DNA from: Paragonimus skrjabini miyazakii
Lineage: Eukaryota > Platyhelminthes > Trematoda > Plagiorchiida > Troglotrematidae
Reading direction: 5' to 3'
DNA length: 64,000 bases
Assembly: GCA_014338405.1 (NCBI GenBank)
Contig: JTDE01002230.1
Location: 22,305-86,304, forward strand
Shown: in pieces, positions 37,380 through 48,814 of the stretch
How the letters are laid out: each line of letters starts with the position of its first letter
Numbering within the stretch: position 1 is the stretch's first letter
Made by a program: the position numbers and the translations under genes
The notes under the pieces: generated by a model
Told to the model about the DNA's origin: nothing
The model's input: the letters and a program-made list of their open reading frames with translations, nothing else
Database searches by the model: none

Positions 37380-37860
37380 TCAGAGACCAGGTATATTCAA
37401 CTAGCTCCCATAACGTCGGGGTTGTCATGGTTTCACTTGAAGTTATTTGAACGCCATCCCTATTGGCTGGTTTAAGTCTTTGTAAGAAATCTGCCTTCAC
37501 CAGCCATACCGTCAACTCTTGTAAGTCGTTTAGCCCGTACTCTCAGTTGTACACTGTCAGTGGACAGGCAATTACCCATAATAACCAAGAGCCCGGTATC
37601 TAAGATGCGTACGTCGAGGAAACCTGTACGGACTCACTGTAGTTGCCTGTCCTGTGTGCTGGCAAGTGTGAACGTAGCGATAGTAGCGATATTCACAAGT
37701 TCAATGCCGACTGCATCCAATGTTTTCGAGGAAGGCATGGTTGTAGGCTCCTTTTTTACTCACCGTTCTTCGCGTCCCGCAAGGTTTATAATGTGGTTAT
37801 TAAGGCTTCACGACGACTAAGTTGTTCACCGTGCCACTCACTACTAAACTGATGTACCTC
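37380..37860 (+). other. GC-richer stretch with Cys-rich open frame, unassigned
   Basis: A frame at 37643-37852 has a CPV-like start and Cys/His spacing (CAGKCERSDSSDIHKF..CIQC) that vaguely recalls the PHD- or knuckle-like zinc fingers in the 5' part of flatworm LINEs. A second frame overlaps it. The match is too weak to call a pseudogene. Confidence 0.2.
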
Positions 37861-38650
37861 CATCATGAAAGATTACTTCAAAACAGGCGTTTATGCCACA
37901 TTGCAACTGGGGTGAAGTTCAACCATCGTCCTTACGCAACAGGTTTCACTGCGCACTAACCTAATGTAATGTTGCTGTTTTTAAAACTCCGTTTCAACCA
38001 TCTTTGAACAGACCTAGTGGATGGACGCTGATAGATTCTAGGATTTTGTATCGACTACTCAATAAAATATAAGTAGTTAACCCGGAACATATGAACTGAC
38101 ATCTGCAACATGAGGAATGAATTATAAAATGTGAACAAGAAGATGAACCTCAGTTATTTTTTAACCAAAGAGTTGTCTTTGAAGATTACTTTTTTGGTGG
38201 CTTAAAGTTTGAAATTCTTAAACTCTGAGCAAAACGTCGGACTACAGCAGGCTTATTCTGTCAGAGTACGCAAACTTCAAGGACCGTGGTTTATGATAAC
38301 GCAATAATCTAGTAGAGATTGAGACCTACATCATGTCACATCGCTAAAAGGATACACTGTTCAGTAAGAAAAGCTAGGGTGTCATTGTCGGATATTAGAG
38401 GCATCAGTGACAGTAAGTGAGTGCCAGTATCCAATGAAGAGAGCCGCAAGACTTTTTTCACATGTGTAATTCCTTTAGTTGATAAAATAGTAGGGGCCTA
38501 GATACGGTTTCTGATTACACCCTATAAAAGCATAAGACTAGGTTCTTTATCATAGGTGGGGCGCAGTTTTGCCTGGTACGCGTGTTTGTTGATTGAACAA
38601 GTTATCGAAACACTAAGATTTAATTTTTATTGGGGTTTTGTTGAGCGGTA

Positions 38651-39039
38651 TTTTGATTACTGATGAGTAGGGATCATCGATTGGAATTAACAGGACGGTA
38701 ACTGTGTCTCCCCCGAGGCAACCGGGAAAACTGGTCATTACTCACAAATGAATGTAGCTCAGAGTTCACATATGATAATTCGGTCTTACCTAATGTGACG
38801 TCAGTGGTGCAGTAGTAAACATGGTTGCCTCATGAAAAGCGTGCCGGGAGTTCTAGTCCCGACCGCGGCAAGAATACGCACAACTAACGAGCTCTAATGA
38901 GAGCGAAACTCGAGTTTAGTGCTCCTTTTGGAAAGAGGATCGACTGGAAAGTATATGGGAATGCGACAGCTGTAATCAGTTGTGTGATGTTCAATCTATA
39001 TGGAAGGCAAAATCATCCACTACTCATCAGTATTACTTG
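38651..39039 (+). repeat. SINE family S1, subfamily A, longest copy, with inverted ends
   Basis: It begins TTTTGATTACTGATGAGTAG and ends CTACTCATCAGTATTACTTG, so about 20 bases at the two ends are inverted copies of each other. Between them lie the 5' module (ACTGTGTCTCCCCCGAGG), the head (GTGGTGCAGTAGTAAACATG, GAGTTCTAGTCCCG), the core (GAGCTCTAATGAGAGCGAAA), the middle (AAGTATATGGGAATGCGACA) and the tail. Total about 390 bp. Confidence 0.75.
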
Positions 39040-39044
39040 ATACT

Positions 39045-40990
39045 TTATAGGTGGTATATAATTTCAAAAATAATCTAGCTGACTAACAACAAATCATGTG
39101 ACGACAAGAATATACCAGGGAATAAAAATACCCTTGCAATAGCTAAAGATTTGAGCAGAGAGAATCTAGTGGTCCGAATGAACGAGGTTTACATGGCTGG
39201 TTTAACATTTGGGTGCACTCGGTGGTGCATGTGTTACGTCAATGGTCGGCCAGCAATTACTTTGACGCATCGCTGGAAACACGTGTCTACTGACGATATA
39301 AAGAGGGAAAACGGACATTTATCTGCATCCATTGTTGACTGATCTAGCCAATGAGATTGTGTTCTAGGGGAGCGAAACTGCGATCAATCTTGGGGTATCT
39401 TAAGTTTTTCACCTGGGTTGTCAGGACTAATGAATTCGAGTGAATTCTGTGAGTGCATACCAGCTCCGTTTTAGTAGGCCGTGCTAGAATCCAAAACTAC
39501 GCTGTCAGATAGTGAGCAACCCCACCATGAAGCAAAACGTAATCCATGATCTGACATATGCATGATTCCGAACGTTCGTCACGCACAGTCACGACTACAA
39601 TTGGTAGACTGAATTAGTGCTTGAGTGGTCGGTCATCGGGATGCACCATTTTTCATGAAGTTTTGGGTTAACACGACACTTATTCGACGTTCTGTGAGAC
39701 GAAACGATGCAACTCACTGCTGTGCTTGGCAAGTGATCTGGTTTTCTGAGTAACAGAAGTATACACTGTGATCAACGTAGTAACTAGACAAGCCACTATG
39801 GCACAGACCAATGTACTATGCTTTCTGAAAATTAGTTTTCACAAAACGAACACTGAAAGCCGACAATCAATAAGGCTGTCTTTGTACATGGGGTTTACCA
39901 CTGGAAAGTGTCCAGTTTTGTTTTCACATAAGCTGATACCGTTGTGACAATTTGACCAGGCGGTAAGGTACGTTGAGTTTACGTGAGTAAGGTCTTTCAT
40001 ATTTTTCGTAGAGGTATATTAGTAAAGTGGTTTGCAGAAGTTAATCAGATTCGTTTTGAACGTCTTGCTTTCCAACATTTTTCTTTTGAAATTTCTGTCC
40101 GTTGTCAAACTATGGCTTGTCTATAAACTTTTTTGAGTAAATCGTCCTTTTAGTCGTAAAACAGTTGTTACACAGCTTTGCCTTCGGTTGTATGGTAGTT
40201 TTAAAGCATCAGGTGTTCACATCAGACAACTGTCGACTATAAATTTTATTATACGAACATCAGAAAAGATCATTTCTTTACCGGTAAATTGAATGGTGTA
40301 TTTTTAATTTAAGATTCGCTGCTCAAGGCAGAGCTCAGGAACAAGAAAAAGACAGAAATTCAACTTGACTCATTATCTCGGGTGGCCTTATAAAATTACA
40401 AATTGAGGCTCATTTGTTTCTCATATCTGAAGAGTGACAAAAACCCAAAACCGGTCGCGTGCTGTCAGAGCACATTAGGCTCTCTTCCGTTATGATCGAA
40501 AAGCCATACACATCTTCCACTTCAAATCGTATCAGGCCCGATTGTTAAACTGCTCACTCGAGCTAACTCTGAGGCTAATTGGGCTGACTGGTGGACGGCA
40601 TCCGAAACGGATTAGCCTGTCACAGTAACCGAAGCCAAAGGACGCCTGCAATTTGAACAATCACCCTAAGTGGCTTGTGCTGAACCACTTGCGGTTCCAC
40701 TCACACACCACGTATCCGGTGTAAACCCGAGGGAATAAGACCAGTAGGTGTGTGAGTGAGGCCTTCGTGTTCAGCTGGTCAATGCTGGTTAGCCGATTGA
40801 ATGGCTAGCAGGAAAAGGAAATCCTTATCCCTTAGAAAATAAACAGAGAGAGAGACTGCAGTGACAAGATCCAAACTGAAAAGAAAACTTTGTAATATGT
40901 AATACAAGAAGCATTTCAGTATACGAATGCATGCTGGTGCATTCGAGAGAGGATAAGGTTGAAAAACAAAATTCAAGGTTGAACTATGAA
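39045..40990. other. No gene called
   Basis: A short plus frame at 39151-39342 lacks domains. At 40630-40790 a GC-richer stretch has a local palindromic look (CACTCACACACC..GGTGTGTGAGTG), possibly a small hairpin. Otherwise AT-rich. Confidence 0.4.
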
Positions 40991-40994
40991 AAGA

Positions 40995-41250
40995 TCAGGC
41001 GAACGATTCACCAATCAATACACCAACAAAGCTCAAGAAAAGAATGAGTAGAAAACTACAGACATTCAAGTTTCTGAAAGAGGAATGGATCAAATTGGGT
41101 TGACTACTCAAATGCACACAGGCTTGATAGCAATTTTCACTCAAGAATGCAGCTCTTCTGGCAGCCGCCGACAACTTTTTACTTGTGCTCTCAACTAGTA
41201 CATCCGACCGTTCCCTCCGGTATACCAGGCCATTATTCTTCACAGGGTAG
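40995..41250 (-). CDS. Candidate exon with stop, minus strand, C-terminal hydrophobic segment
   Basis: After the acceptor TTTTATACATTAAAAG a phase-2 frame runs to TGA. The first part is soluble-looking (YRRERSDVLVESTSKKLSAA) and the last 20 residues are hydrophobic (FLLILFLSFVGVLIG), which could be a terminal membrane segment. Because it ends in a stop it would belong to a gene other than the exons further left. Confidence 0.22.
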
Positions 41251-41790
41251 CTTTTAATGTATAAAACCAACAAACTCCTTAGACACTCAACTTCGGAGTC
41301 AAGTGATTACCAAACCAATAATTTACAACATTTTCGTGATTACGTAATTTGGCTTACAGTGCGCACCCACTACCAGTCACTTAATCGTGATTTTGATGAG
41401 TTCCTGACCAGGAACCCTTTCGGCTAGATGGTTTTTTGGAAGTATTCATGGTGTTTACTACTCAAACTTTCTGCCTTCTACCTTCAAATGAACTGTCCAA
41501 ATATTGCGGTCTTTTCGGGTCAACAGGTCCACTTCGATAGAACTGTATGGAACTGAGTGGAATATTAGCTATCTAAGGGGGTAGTCTTCTGGACGTGTCA
41601 TGTGATCGATCAGTTTCTAGAATCAGAAAGCAGCAACAGTCTGCTTTGTTCGCTCCAGGTGATTTCATACTCATTCAATACACGCACGCACAAATAAATC
41701 AATTCACCAGTCTCTGTTAGCGAAACGACTCCAACCGTCCCTACCTAGTCAACGGTATATAACGGTAAATATTTTTTTGTCGTATTTCAG

Positions 41791-41955
41791 CTTAAACTTA
41801 TCCAAATCACTGATCCTCAGGCACTGCTACCACCACCACCACCACCATTGGTCACAAGTCGATATCAAACATTCCTACTAGCCATTTTATCTGTACGCTC
41901 ACCCACGGTTGCACTGACATGCATGGTGGGAGAACTGACCGCTGACCCGAGCTGA
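41791..41955 (+). CDS. Candidate terminal exon with poly-proline run, plus strand
   Basis: A very strong acceptor (TTTTTTTGTCGTATTTCAG) precedes 54 codons in phase 0 ending in TGA. It includes six consecutive prolines encoded by a (CCA)n microsatellite at 41829-41850. Function unknown; the repeat may inflate the impression of coding. Confidence 0.22.
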   Translation, partial: LKLIQITDPQALLPPPPPPLVTSRYQTFLLAILSVRSPTVALTCMVGELTADPS

Positions 41956-41959
41956 GGAC

Positions 41960-43990
41960 AAGCAATACACATCCATTCTAGTGGTTCATAGAAGTACTAT
42001 ATTTGGCGACCGAAACTTACCAACACTGTTTATTGACCATAATCACGTGAGTTAGAGCAAGGAAGTAGACAGGGTTTAGCACGCTGTCATACTTCCTTAC
42101 ACGAAAACTGACGAAGACTGGCATAAATATTGACGTGAATATTTTTTGTCATAATATCATAATGTTAGTCCGGAGGTGACTGTAGGAGCTCAAACCAAAA
42201 CCACACGAACATGTTATATGATTCGGACTTTTTCCAGCTCCTACTAGCAAAATATATTGTTGATAGCTATCATATATACACGTTTTGTTGATCTAAGTCG
42301 GTCTTCCCTTATGTTTTTCGGTTCCTAATAATCAGTATCAAAACACAGTAAGTTGGTTCAGTCATTGTGAGTATCAGGCAATCTCACGTAAAACAAGAAC
42401 AAGCATCTGTTACGTGCACTTTTTGTGAAGAACCGATTAACCGAGAAACGTACTTCGAGAATATTGTTGTCTGTGTCTGTAGATGAAATGCAGCCACATG
42501 CATCAGTTTGTCTTCGCCCGTGACAAGTCTTGTTTATACCTTCACATTGATATTGACCAGTTGACTGGACGATATTGAAGACCAACCGATCAAATTGTGT
42601 GCTTCATAATGAAACCAATACTCAAGCTAAATAACATAGTCAGTGGTCGAAATGACAAAAACTTTTAAACAAGACAGCCATGGAGTTGGATCGGTGGCGA
42701 TCAGAATCTGTATAGTGTAACCAGAGAAATTGTAGATTGTGTGATGGGGTGACTGAATGACCGTCATAGTTAGTCTAAATCATGAGAATATCAATCGTTA
42801 GGTGGAACCATTAAATGCCATCGTGTCACCAGACAGAAGCTTGGTAAAGTCAGGAAAAAAAGACTTGTAACAATCAAGCAATTGTTTTGAATGCATGAGA
42901 AATAATCTGAGGACTGGAAAAACTGAGGGATTCTGTTTATAGCTTTCTAACAGACCTCATCTTGTGTGCGAGATAAAACTAAGATCATGTGACGGACCCA
43001 TAACAGAACCCTGAGTGTTACATATTTACAACGTTAGCCGGTTCGACAGTATTACGCGATTCTCTTTACTGTAATCTAAATCTTCATCGAAGTTTTGATA
43101 GTTAGAAGCTTGACACTAACTCTTGACACTCAGCAAGATGTGGAGATAAACCATAAGGCTTTTTTTCTCTGATGCATTTCATCAAAGTGATGCTGAGTTT
43201 AAAAGTGGATATATTTTACCGTTCTGTTCTAAATTTTCACATCGAGAACACGTGCATATGGTTTGAAATGGAAACTCTGAAGATGGAAACTACTTTAGTC
43301 CAAACAAGAGTAGGTTTACACTGAAAGATGTTTACCGGGGTCACTGAGATTGGACGTACCATTATACTTTCGTCGTTTGGCACATTGAACAATCAAAGAT
43401 ATCCTACCAATCACTCTCCCCTACTCTACGTAAATAACGATTTCTCAACTCAGCTGTCAAATTTCTTATAGATTGATGTGATCTCTTCGTGTGAGTGACA
43501 TCTGCATTAAAGCCACCCTCACTAACAGTGTCTTCAAATTTATTATAAAAGCTTCACTTATCTTTGGACAGAAGACTTTGTTTATGTGCACCTGGACTTA
43601 CTCATCTGGTTATTTTCAATTGGTTTAACTTCTGCACGTGTACGGGACTCTAATTCATGAATTACCCGAAAAATCTGAGACGAAAGTACTGTTTCATTTC
43701 ACATTAAATATGTATTTCAACTATCAGTTCCAACAGTATTTCGTTGTTCAGTGATTGAAGCATACCGTTTCAATTGTCCTTCGTTTGTCAAAAGTTCAAA
43801 AATGGCTGAATATCACACATCTATCGGGTGGCATATTACATATCATTTGCTAATTTGACTCAAGATTGTATGCTTTACATTCCGTTATTTGTAAATAAAA
43901 CAGTTTTGGAGAGTGAATTAGGAAGTTCTATTGATTTTTGTGAACAACATCTACCTGGGTAGAATAGTTTAAATGAACACTTGGTTTTTT
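41960..43990. other. No gene seen
   Basis: Intron-like sequence before the threonine exon at 44005. A minus frame at 42358-42585 lacks good splice sites. Confidence 0.5.
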
Positions 43991-44004
43991 CTTCAACTTT
44001 TCAG

Positions 44005-44046
44005 TAACAACAAGCACAACTACAGCTATCACAACTCCGACCACAC
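44005..44046 (+). CDS. Threonine-rich 42-nt exon, phase 1-1
   Basis: The acceptor TTTTTTCTTCAACTTTTCAG and the consensus donor C|GTAAGTC enclose 42 nt. In phase 1 it reads TTSTTTAITTPTT with no stop. Length is a multiple of three and both ends are in phase 1, as for the exons at 45563, 51191 and 56657. The product would be a heavily O-glycosylated mucin-like spacer in a secreted or surface protein. Splice sites and composition together make this one of the surest exons here. Confidence 0.6.
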
Positions 44047-44443
44047 GTAAGTCAGTCTGTGTTTCAAGTTTACATGTAGTAATGTATACAAGTAGCTAAC
44101 GTAGTTATCGTACCTCAATAAAAATATCAATTAGTACTCGTTACAGTTTTCAACCTTATCAGATTTCCCAAGGCGTGCTAGACAAAGTCTGGAACTAACA
44201 ATTCAGTCACTTGGCACTCAGCAGGTATTTTAACCAGTATAAAACTCTGTTTAACAGTGGCAAACATATGCTAAAGTTATTCGTAAATTACACCTTCTCA
44301 GGTCTTGTGAGACATGAATTGGGAATGTTAAGGTTAGAGTAATCATGAAGAACCAGATGAAGGGTGAACACCGTCAGCGTGGCTTGTCGGTACCCAATAA
44401 CCGATATCGTTGATCACTGGTATATTCGTGATACTCAGACTAC

Positions 44444-44621
44444 ATGTTCAGATTCAAGACAGTGGAAAGTTAAAGTGTAGTAACTCGGTAAACTCCATCG
44501 GCTTTGACAGATCACAAGATTTGCAAGGGATGCTGCAATAATATAATCTTCAATGTTGGTGAAAAGTTCAATTTGACAGCTATTCACGGGATGTTTTGGG
44601 TTGCCGACGAAGTTGGTGGGC
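44444..44621 (-). CDS. Candidate exon, minus strand
   Basis: 178 nt, phase 2 to 0, acceptor GACCATCCATCGCAG, donor CAT|GTAGTC. The peptide is varied (CQIELFTNIEDYIIAASLAN). It lies between two plus-strand threonine exons, so it would require an overlapping gene on the opposite strand. Confidence 0.25.
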
Positions 44622-45562
44622 CTGCGATGGATGGTCACTCGACGGTACACCAACAGGTATGACGTTGCGGTGGGATAATGTTTTGATTCATTTTTTTCTG
44701 TAAATGGCCTAATCTATTCAACTATGTTCGTCATTACTCTAATGCGATTTTCATGTGTAATTATCCTTTCTTCGTATGTTGTTGACGATGTAAATAAAAC
44801 CAGTAACATTCCTAAGGGGTTGTCTGTTTGTTCAAATGTTAATTTTGTATCTAGTCTTAATATTTACGATTTCGTATAGGTACTAATGTGAATGTTGTCG
44901 TAGGTAACTAATGGAAAGCTACGTTTGGTTGGGCTAAGCAACCCCGGTTTTTGCTGATAACACGTGCTAAAGACAACCGAGTTTGGCTAACTGTTCATTT
45001 GCACATTATGTCACATGAACCATTCGTGGAACAGACACCAGTGAGCATGTGCATATTTATATCAATCATAAGCCTTATCCAATAAGTACACGGTTTAGTC
45101 AATTGACGATATGACCACATCATCTATCCTTCAGTCTGATAGACCAGCCGTGGTTGATTCCAAATATCAGCCGTTCGTCGTGGTGAGGAGTGAGTGAATG
45201 CGCGTAGTTTGAGTTAGCTCCACTTAGTTGGTCTCTATTGACTGAAGGTGAAATTAGCTAACAGACCTGAGTAAGGACACGAAAATGGACAGTGTCATGA
45301 GTCCATTTTAATGAAGAAGTAGCCCGTTTTCCATTGATAGTGCAATTAAAACACGAAATAACAAGCTGGAGTGTGCGAAGTCCTCTTTTCGTCCTTGAAC
45401 CAATTTAGAGGTGTTTTAGACACCACTCTCCTTATGTTATGCTGGTTATATAATAATATTTTCACCGTTGGAAAACTTGACAATTTTGTAACCGATTAAG
45501 TGAACAACTCAGGTCAACGATTGAAAACTAGTAATTGGACCCTAATTCTCGCGCAATTTCAG

Positions 45563-45898
45563 CTACCACACTAAACACTACCACAACAAGTACAACGACA
45601 ACAACAACAACCATTACCAGATCAACCACAACAACCACACCAACCACGACCACAACTACACCAGCCACGACCACAACAACCACACCAACCACGACCACAA
45701 CTACACCAACCACAACCACAACTACACCAACCAAGACCACAACAACCACACCAACCACAACCACAACTACACCAACCAAGACCACAACAACCACACCAAC
45801 CACAACCACAACTACACCAACCAAGACCACAACCACACCCACCACAACTACAGTAACTACCAGTACCAAGACGGATGCAATAACGACACTGCCAACAA
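45563..45898 (+). CDS. Threonine/proline-rich mucin-like exon, 336 nt, phase 1-1
   Basis: The acceptor GCGCAATTTCAG starts a phase-1 exon. The 112 codons it spans are almost only Thr with Pro, Lys and Ser, including a 15-residue unit of the type TTTTTPTTTTTTPTK repeated about 2.5 times. The likely donor is CAACAA|GTGGGT at 45899, aligned with the donors of the exons at 51191 and 56657. The frame stays open beyond it to 46059 but composition changes at once from Thr-rich to ordinary, which supports the splice site. Dense Thr/Pro indicates mucin-type O-glycosylation. The same boundaries and flanking intron bases recur at 56657, so the two exons look like duplicates. Confidence 0.62.
45640..45840. 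repeat. Coding minisatellite with 45-bp period
   Basis: ACCACAACTACACCAACC, with alternating ACG/AAG changes, recurs at about 45-bp intervals within the threonine exon. It explains the open frames seen on the other strand here, which are poly-Val or Cys/Gly shadows. Confidence 0.75.
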
Positions 45899-45899
45899 G

Positions 45900-47260
45900 T
45901 GGGTCCGGTTACTCTTCTTTGTCTTTTCAGTTTATGCACTGCAGTCATTTCAGTTCTTACGGTATCAATGCACAGTTTTTTTTAGCTTCACTCAGATGTT
46001 TGGTGACCTTTAAAAGTCACATTTTTTTATACGTTACGTTTATGTTTATGCACGCGTGATCAACCAAGGTTGGCTGAGTTCGGACAAGATCGGTATATCT
46101 AACTCGGTCTGCAATCTGGCAAAACTGAGTTAGTTTTGAAATGCGTCCGAAGGCTGCGTTTCCCTTGATTGTCGGTTAGCAAGTTTCGCAGGGTGTAACT
46201 ACTTTTTTCTATATATCGATATTTTGAATTATGCTGATTGGCTCTTGCGATCTGCAATCTCGTTGGCTGAAGTGCATATACTGATCGGAAGTGTGTTGTA
46301 AAACTCAGTAGTCAACTTGGTGAATTTCGGTGTTTGATGACCTAGAAAATATTTTCATGGCTGTTTATATTCTGGACAATGTGTTAGGCTCCGCAAAATA
46401 AGTCAGATAAGTGAGATGACGAATGGGAGCTCCAAACTCCGACTGAAACTTTGTTACTAAGATGGCGGGATACTTTCCTCATACTGGCATGATTCGGATC
46501 TAGTCGAAGTTTCTCGTGTGCATGCCTTCAAACTTTGTCACGTCTCATAGGAATGCTATAAACCTGTCTAGTAAGTTGTCAGGGGTTTGGACGCTATAAG
46601 TTGAACGTTACTCACACTTGATTGCATTTTTACCACTGAGATAAACAGTTCAGTGAGTTCTCTTAAGAAAGAGCAATGGCAGCTGATAACTTGGTAGTTC
46701 CTAGTTGCATTGATTATCATTGACATTTAGATGCGAACTGCAAGTTGGGACATAAATTCAAGTTAACTAATTTTTTCGTTGGGAAGTTGTGTGAACATAT
46801 GGTTTAGCATTCTGTAATCATGCTAGACATGTGTATGGCAAATCTTATGACATATTGAGAACCACTAAGAATAAACAGAGCGGAACTGGATTGTTTGTTT
46901 GTTGTTTTTGCGCTCACCAGTTACACAAAGGGCACACACAACAAAATTGGAAATCACTCACAATATACCTACCCTAGATTATAATGTAATCCGGTCTACT
47001 ACTACATCTTTTGTTGACTTACTATCTACTAACGAGCTAGGTTGCTGATTTCTGTTTTCAAAACCGTGGGTATTAAAGATCCTCATAAAACACTTTTTCT
47101 AAATAAATAAACTAATGAATAAATAAAATGCTTTTTCTACAACTCTTGCCGTCGTAATCTGAAGTTTTCTGGTAGTATTTTCGCCGATGACCCTGCATTT
47201 TAGCCCACACTCACTACATGAATCGTATTCATCGGTTCTTATAATTAATAAGCATATTCT
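45900..47260. other. Intron-like, with one SINE S1 tail fragment
   Basis: About 46604-46670 (minus) carries GAACGTTACTCACACTTGAT and a following core-distal segment of S1. Nothing else is identified. Confidence 0.5.
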
Positions 47261-47267
47261 CCTTCAG

Positions 47268-47304
47268 ATGTGAAGTTGAACAACGAAACTGACAGAAGTA
47301 TTCT
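47268..47304 (+). CDS. Possible 37-nt exon
   Basis: A good acceptor (ATTCTCCTTCAG) and donor (CT|GTAAGA) enclose 37 nt. Only phase 1 is open, reading VKLNNETDRSIL and ending in phase 2. The start phase fits the end of the exon at 45563, but it lacks Thr enrichment and is not symmetric. Confidence 0.25.
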
Positions 47305-47754
47305 GTAAGATGGTGATATTGTTTAGTTGTTCTTGTCAATTGTTATACATAACGGCGGTGAACATTGAAACGATAGTTAAACGAATCATGCTCACAAATC
47401 AAATCCGTGCACGTCCTAGTTTGTCATTGGTTAAAACCAGGGCAGATGAAAGTTTACAAGCAGTGACTTTTGCACACCAAGGACTGGCTTGTTGCACTCG
47501 ATAAGTAGCATCATACGAAATTTAGTGATGAGCTAGTAATGATATACCAGCACACGGAGAGCATTCATCAGACCGATCACACGACTGGTCTTCAGCACAT
47601 GATTAGTGATAAAATAAATCAGCTTTTATCGTTCGGAAGAGTCACATCGAGTAGTGCAAGTGAACTGAGATATACCCTGTGAAGTAGACATTTCTCGTAC
47701 CCGCGTGTTTGTGGCCTAGTGTTCCTCAGTAAGCGCAGTGTAGCTGTATTTTAC

Positions 47755-47931
47755 GTCTGTTGGATAACTTATGGAACTGTTGAAGATAAGTTGATAAATT
47801 GTATTATCGTCTTGGACAGTAGGTCCTCTAACTTCGTTATTCAATTTTTCATTCTTTAATGAACACCAGCCATCTAACAGGTACATAAGCAACAAGGGAA
47901 CACGCGTGTTATATTTGCCCTGATTTGCGAA
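47755..47931 (-). CDS. Candidate exon, minus strand
   Basis: 177 nt, phase 0 to 0, acceptor TCACTTTGGTCAG, donor GAC|GTAAAA. The peptide has ordinary globular composition (RVPLLLMYLLDGWCSLKNEK). It is not recognised. Confidence 0.25.
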
Positions 47932-48306
47932 CTGACCAAAGTGAACGATTTGATGCGTCCGTGTGAAAATGGACACAAGTTTCCATGTTTCTACGCTCGC
48001 AAAGATGTCAACAGTTGAGTAGATGTTAGAATAGGCTATGCCAGCATGTTGGGTTTTTCGGAGTGAAGTCTAAATGCAAGCTTATTGATGGAAGTCACCG
48101 AAATTACCGGCTAACACCTACAGGATAGGACAAAATCACGGTGAAAAAACCTACTGATTTAGACGATGTTAAAAAGGCAAATCTCGGCATCATTGCCACC
48201 TATGTATTGCTTCATGTATAAAATATTCCCGTACATGTTCACCACATAACAAGTGACCTAAATGAATGGCAACTTGTTGGACCGGAATTATCAGGTAGTT
48301 TCACAT

Positions 48307-48679
48307 TTGAACGTCACCCACAAGTGATCGAGGCTGTCGCATTCCCATAGACTTTCCAGCCGGCCCCTTTCGAATAGCAGAAGCACTAGACTTGAGTTTC
48401 GCTCTCATTAGACCTCGTCAGTAGTGCATATCATCGCCACTGCCGGAACGAGAACTCCGGCCACGCTGTTCATGAGGCAACCGTGTTAACCACTACACCA
48501 TTGACCTCACGTTAGACACGACCGAATTATCCAATGGGAACGCTCAACCAATTTCGCTTGTGAGTAATGATCAGGTTGCCCAATCGCCTCGAGATGAGAC
48601 ACAGTTACTGTCTGTAAACTCTAGTCGATGACCCCTCGACTAGGACTTCTCTCCAAGTTGAAATCACAGAAATCATCAA
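48307..48679 (-). repeat. SINE family S1, near full length
   Basis: On the minus strand it runs from a 5' module (GATTTCAACTTGGAGAGAAG .. CAGTAACTGTGTCTC) through GGTGTAGTGGTTAACACGG and GGAGTTCTCGTTCC, the core (AGGTCTAATGAGAGCGAAAC) and the middle (AAAGTCTATGGGAATGCGAC), to GGTGACGTTCAAATG. The best-preserved long copy in the window. Confidence 0.78.
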
Positions 48680-48701
48680 CTTGTTGAGGGATATTTGATT
48701 A

Positions 48702-48812
48702 CTGATGAGTAGTAGGGGATTTTGGTTTTCATACAGATTGAACAACCAACTGCGATCAATTGTAGAAGATGTTCAGTCTATCTGAAAACCAAAATCCCCT
48801 ACTACTCATCAG
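48702..48812. repeat. Perfect-looking hairpin of S1 tail sequence
   Basis: Arms 48702-48744 and 48770-48812 (43 nt each) are inverted copies with three mismatches, separated by 25 nt. The right arm with its spacer is the S1 subfamily-A 3' end (GCGATCAATTGTAGAAGATG, then CCCCTACTACTCATCAG). The left arm repeats the last 43 nt in reverse. It could be a minimal deletion derivative of an element with inverted ends, or a fold-back insertion. Confidence 0.85.
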
Positions 48813-48814
48813 TT

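Noticed and set aside
45528..45948. Minus-strand frames of poly-Val and Cys/Gly repeats
   Set aside because: They are shadows of the threonine-coding minisatellite on the plus strand.
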